From Candidatus Bipolaricaulota bacterium (lineage in GTDB: Bacteria > Bipolaricaulota > Bipolaricaulia > Bipolaricaulales > Bipolaricaulaceae): DNA of 42,823 nucleotides. The position numbers and the translations under genes are program-made. Below the pieces are notes generated by a model. It ran no database searches. It saw only the letters and a program-made list of their open reading frames with translations, and was not told the origin of the DNA. The stretch is taken from positions 1 through 42,823 of the forward strand of contig JACIWL010000012.1 in assembly GCA_014360995.1 (NCBI GenBank). The letters run 5' to 3'. Position 1 is the first letter of the stretch. Each line of letters starts with the position of its first letter. Positions 40,038 through 42,823 of this stretch are shown in pieces.

Positions 40038-40091
40038 GTGGCAGGTTTTATGGTTGGGTTTTGGAGTCTTGAGATTGAAAGGAGGGTTTGA

Positions 40092-41216
40092 ATGAAGCGG
40101 GCTCTTGCTGTTTTGTTGGCGTTTGTGGGGTTTAGTGCGTTCGGTATCGGCACATTTAGCGGGAAGTGGGAGGCCACAGTTCAGTTGCTGCCTTCTGCTA
40201 GCCTTACGAAGAACGTCCTTACCATCAACTACACGGACTTCGGCTGGACCTTCACCGGTGAGCTTAAGTTCACCTCTGCCGGTTTTGATTCCGCGAAGTT
40301 CGGGGTCAGTGGTGCGCTGGGGCCGTTCTCCCTCAAGGGCAACATGTGGTTCAATGCCGTAACACCTGCGTATCTCGCTTCTGACCTCGCCACCAGCTTC
40401 GATCTCGCTGGCCTCAGCCTGGGTCTGACCGTCCGGCACTGGACGCCCGGCAATGGCCGCTGGAATTATGAATGGTACCCTGATACGGATCCGTGTGCGG
40501 GGCAGACGGGTGAGAGCTTCCTGCAGTACATCCTCACGGCCAAGGTGGACCCGATCTCTATAAAGCTGCGGTTCGCTGACTGCTGTACGGGCGCGGCGTT
40601 CCAGGACCTCCTCGTTAAAGTGACGGGTATTGGCCTCTGCTGTGGCATTAGCCTGAACGCGGAGTTCTCGTTTACCAAGGCTGGCTTTAATTACCTCAAG
40701 CTCTCCGGGATCGAGATCCCGCTCTGCTGCGGCGTGTCCCTTACTGCTAGCGTGAAGTTCAAGACGGACGCCAAAGAGGTCACCACGGGCCTCGAGTTCG
40801 CCGGGTTCGCTGACGCCTGCTTCACCGTGTACGCCGATGCCCTCAAGGAGGGCAACGCTTGGAAGGGCATCGACATCTACGGCTGGAAGATCAAGTGCTC
40901 GCTCGGCGACTGCAGCTACTTCGAGGTCCTGACCGCTCTCAATGTGGAGAAGGTTGAGGAGATCCTCGACAATCCTTACCTTTTCTTGGACGGCGAATTT
41001 GAGTACATGAAGCTCGGGTTCTGCGGTGCCGGCTGCTGCGGCGGCCAGTACAAGGTGGACCTCGCGGTGTACTTCTCGCAGACGACCGGTACTTATCTCT
41101 TCGGCATCACCCGCATCGCGGCCGACATGTCCATCCCGATCATGTCCAACCTCACGGCGAAGGTGTCCTTCTCCTCCGCGCCGACCCTCAGCATCGGCTG
41201 GGTGTTTACGTTCTAG
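40092..41216 (+). CDS. Putative major outer-membrane or surface beta-barrel protein
   Basis: A 374-residue exported protein with a signal peptide (MKRALAVLLAFVGFSAFG). The mature part is almost entirely alternating amphipathic beta strands separated by short turns (TKNVLTINYTDFGWTFTGEL, ISLNAEFSFTKAGFNYLKL) and it ends in SIGWVFTF, with a terminal Phe as in most outer-membrane barrels. It contains conserved CC pairs (ADCC, GLCCG, PLCCG, GCCGG) and some single Cys, unusual for porins. AAAGGAGGG precedes the ATG. A perfect promoter upstream and a strong terminator downstream make it a single-gene, probably very abundant, transcript. Function unproven; porin or structural outer-membrane protein is most likely. 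Confidence 0.7.
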   Translation: MKRALAVLLAFVGFSAFGIGTFSGKWEATVQLLPSASLTKNVLTINYTDFGWTFTGELKFTSAGFDSAKFGVSGALGPFSLKGNMWFNAVTPAYLASDLATSFDLAGLSLGLTVRHWTPGNGRWNYEWYPDTDPCAGQTGESFLQYILTAKVDPISIKLRFADCCTGAAFQDLLVKVTGIGLCCGISLNAEFSFTKAGFNYLKLSGIEIPLCCGVSLTASVKFKTDAKEVTTGLEFAGFADACFTVYADALKEGNAWKGIDIYGWKIKCSLGDCSYFEVLTALNVEKVEEILDNPYLFLDGEFEYMKLGFCGAGCCGGQYKVDLAVYFSQTTGTYLFGITRIAADMSIPIMSNLTAKVSFSSAPTLSIGWVFTF

Positions 41217-41234
41217 CTGAGCTAGCCTAGTAGG

Positions 41235-41270
41235 AAAGGCCCCGGGGAAACCCGGGGCCTTTTCTTTTCC
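41235..41270 (+). terminator. Rho-independent terminator
   Basis: AAAGGCCCCGGG (41235-41246), a GAAA loop and CCCGGGGCCTTT (41251-41262) form a perfect 12-pair stem, followed by TCTTTTCC. It lies 18 bases after the stop of the barrel gene. In the other direction it could weakly stop the convergent DUF4384/PKD gene. Confidence 0.93.
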
Positions 41271-41282
41271 TGCGGTAATCGG

Positions 41283-41295
41283 CCGACTGAGTCGG
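41283..41295. repeat. Short interrupted palindrome between convergent genes
   Basis: CCGACTGAGTCGG is a 13-base palindrome with one central base, between the terminator and the stop of the convergent gene. It has no T run of its own. Its role, if any, is unknown. Confidence 0.35.
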
Positions 41296-41308
41296 GAACG
41301 TACCAACG

Positions 41309-42823
41309 TCAACGGCAACCGGCCTCTTTCTCCCAGTATTCGATGGACCAGGAAACCGGGCTGACTCGCCCGTCCTCGTAGACCACGCTTATGCGGAAGT
41401 TCATGTGGGGAAGGAGGGCCGTGGCGCCCCGCTCGGCATAAACAGCGAAGGGGTTACCGGGCGGGTTGGTCTTGCAGGCCCGCAGGAAGACGATCTGTTT
41501 TGCTATGCTGGCCGGCGGCTTCACCACGCCGTCGCCATCGGTATCCAGATAGAGCCAGAGCTTCATGAGGGTAGCACCGGTTAGATCAAAACGGAGATCC
41601 ACCCAGCCTTGTCCCACCGTGCCCTCCCAGACAAGACGCGTCACTCCACCGGACGTGCTCACACTGGGGGAAGGAGCGGGACCAGTTACCTCGCGGTTAG
41701 TGAACATCCCGGTGCTCTCCAGGGTCACCTGGAATTTCCTGGGACTGGTCCAAGAAGGATCACCGGCCACGGTGATGTGCCAGTGTGCATCGGGATCACC
41801 CCACACGTAGATTCCCGGCTTGTCTATGGTGGGCATCCCCGGCAGAGTCTGGGGCGGCGGCCCCACCTGGATCGTCTTCTGGGCCTGGGCCGTAGCACCC
41901 TGGTTATCGGTCACCGTGAGCGTCACCACATAAGTGCCGGCCGCGCTGTAACTGTGGGTCACAGAAACGCCACTTCCGGTTCCACCGTCCCCGAAGTCCC
42001 AGGAGTAGGAAACGATGGTGCCATCGGGATCGTGGGCGGAGGAAGCATCGAAGCTCACCGTTTCCCCAGGATCAGGATTGGTCGGCGAGAAGGTGAAGGA
42101 AGCCACCGGCGGCTGGTTGGGACTCCGCACCCGCACCTCTTGGGTCGTGGAGGCGGAGGCACCCCGGTTATCGGTCACAGTGAGGGTCACGGTGTAGGTG
42201 CCTGCGGCGGAGTAGCGCTTGGTGACCCGCACACCACTGGATGTGCTTCCGTCCCCGAAGTCCCAGCGGTAGGAAGCGATGTTACCATCGGGATCGTAAG
42301 AGGCGGAGGCGTCGAAGGTGATCCACTGGTTCACGAGGGGGTCAGCGGGCGAGAAGGTGAACGAGGCCACCGGCGGCTGATTTACCGCCGCGCTCACCAT
42401 GACCTGGGTTGAGGCCTCGGCCCAGTTCCCCGCCGGCACATTGGCGGAGAGCCAAGCCCTGACCTGAGCGAGGAAAGCCGCCCCGTTTGAGGAAAGGATA
42501 GGGAAGCTCGGACTGAAGCTCGTGGGGAATGCGGGGATAGCTCGATCCGCAGCGAAGGCGTAGAGGCGAGAGGTGCCCGTGGGCTCGCCCGCCCGGATCT
42601 GGTAGGTGCCCACCCGCGGGATGGTCGTCGTCCCCTGGAGAAGTTGGGGGTTCCTCTCCCAGTAGTTAGGGAAAAGGAGGATCGCCCGGCCCAGGGGATC
42701 GAGTTCCACAATGTATACGTAGCTCGGCCGGGAGAGCGTGACCGTGATGCGCACGGCCTCGCCCACCACATAGCTTGTCTTGTCGGTTTGGATGGAGAGG
42801 GAGAGCGGGGGCTGGGCTGCGGT
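41309..42823 (-). CDS. DUF4384-type secreted protein with two PKD domains (N-terminus outside window)
   Basis: The reading frame enters from the right edge and no start is present, so this is partial: 504 codons are visible. It opens with LSLSIQTDKTSYVVGEAVRI and continues TLSRPSYVYIVELDPLGRAI, LLFPNYWERNP, a DUF4384-type domain closely like the one at 4876-5604. Two PKD domains follow (42382-42128 and 42118-41864), each with NQPPVASFTFSP, WDFGDG and AGTY-VTLTVTDN. The last 190 residues form another beta-rich domain (IYVWGDPDAHWHITVAG, LWLYLDTDGDGVVKPP). PKD domains are extracellular Ig-like modules for binding or spacing. A surface protein is likely. Confidence 0.85.
   Translation of the reverse strand, partial: TAAQPPLSLSIQTDKTSYVVGEAVRITVTLSRPSYVYIVELDPLGRAILLFPNYWERNPQLLQGTTTIPRVGTYQIRAGEPTGTSRLYAFAADRAIPAFPTSFSPSFPILSSNGAAFLAQVRAWLSANVPAGNWAEASTQVMVSAAVNQPPVASFTFSPADPLVNQWITFDASASYDPDGNIASYRWDFGDGSTSSGVRVTKRYSAAGTYTVTLTVTDNRGASASTTQEVRVRSPNQPPVASFTFSPTNPDPGETVSFDASSAHDPDGTIVSYSWDFGDGGTGSGVSVTHSYSAAGTYVVTLTVTDNQGATAQAQKTIQVGPPPQTLPGMPTIDKPGIYVWGDPDAHWHITVAGDPSWTSPRKFQVTLESTGMFTNREVTGPAPSPSVSTSGGVTRLVWEGTVGQGWVDLRFDLTGATLMKLWLYLDTDGDGVVKPPASIAKQIVFLRACKTNPPGNPFAVYAERGATALLPHMNFRISVVYEDGRVSPVSWSIEYWEKEAGCR
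41864..42382 (-). repeat. Two tandem PKD-domain repeats
   Basis: Two copies of about 255 bases, 42382-42128 and 42118-41864, encode PKD domains that are more than half identical. Shared blocks include NQPPVASFTFSP, DPDG-I-SY-WDFGDG and YSAAGTY-VTLTVTDN. They arose by internal duplication. Confidence 0.85.

Noticed and set aside
39927-41318. 463-codon minus-strand open frame opposite the barrel protein gene
   Set aside because: The plus-strand gene has a consensus promoter, ribosome binding site, signal peptide and terminator. The opposite frame is open because of codon bias at high G+C and looks low in complexity.
1-42823. tRNA genes, rRNA genes, CRISPR arrays, insertion sequences and phage genes
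   Set aside because: No T-loop/acceptor pattern, no regular short repeats with spacers, and no transposase or integrase-like protein was found by eye; a tRNA or covariance scan would settle the RNA part.

Overview
The window reads as a compact, high-G+C chromosomal segment from a thermophilic, diderm, deep-branching bacterium. Genes are packed with ATGA overlaps. Start codons are ATG, GTG and TTG, mostly with strong AAGGAGG-type ribosome binding sites, but several starts lie 6 to 11 bases downstream of a -10 box, as in leaderless mRNAs. Thymidylate is made by ThyX. Secreted DUF4384-type proteins, an NEW3/ABC export cassette and beta-barrel-like proteins fit the Bipolaricaulota (Acetothermia/OP1) or a neighbouring phylum. 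That placement is inference, since no rRNA or marker tree is available here.

Layout. 1-3780: end of dtd, rpmF, then a minus-strand operon upp - SDR reductase - TIM-barrel isomerase - MFS transporter. 3820-6074: an unknown helical protein, a secreted DUF4384 protein with a cysteine-rich tail, and an unknown protein. 6185-9254: NEW3-domain protein plus ABC ATPase and permease behind a good sigma70-type promoter. 9255-11036: a newly called 53-residue membrane protein, an NfeD-type membrane protease and a DUF4282-like protein. 11130-16679: an eight-gene Mrp/Mbh-type antiporter operon containing an unusual DUF4040/solute-binding-protein fusion and two MrpD paralogues, with no hydrogenase or complex I genes. 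16884-20108: acyl-CoA synthetase - thyX - dcd - cdd. 20155-23589: unknown conserved protein, the broken end of a HEPN gene, an MNT nucleotidyltransferase, ruvA, ruvX, a double-ACT protein and a Mut7-C protein. 23586-27833: ffh - rpsP - khpA-like - trmD on the minus strand, preceded by accB - accC. 27906-36892: a long plus-strand operon with a CNNM/CorC protein, an M1-like peptidase with a barrel-like tail, pheT, tsaE, an OsmC protein and a COG2401 ATPase/acetyltransferase fusion. 36881-39312: ASCH, cation efflux, cyclophilin-like and HAD phosphatase genes on the minus strand. 39362-42823: a leaderless coiled-coil gene, a candidate structured RNA, a putative outer-membrane protein with a consensus promoter and strong terminator, and a second DUF4384 protein with two PKD domains that runs off the window.

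Together the genes cover translation and protein targeting, pyrimidine salvage and dTMP synthesis, fatty-acid activation and elongation, ion homeostasis, recombination and the cell envelope. I see no tRNA, rRNA, CRISPR array, prophage or insertion sequence. The least ordinary items are the antiporter/solute-binding fusion, the peptidase/barrel fusion, the DUF4384 pair, the Ffh and KhpA variants, the decayed HEPN-MNT pair and the structured intergenic region at 39700-39865.
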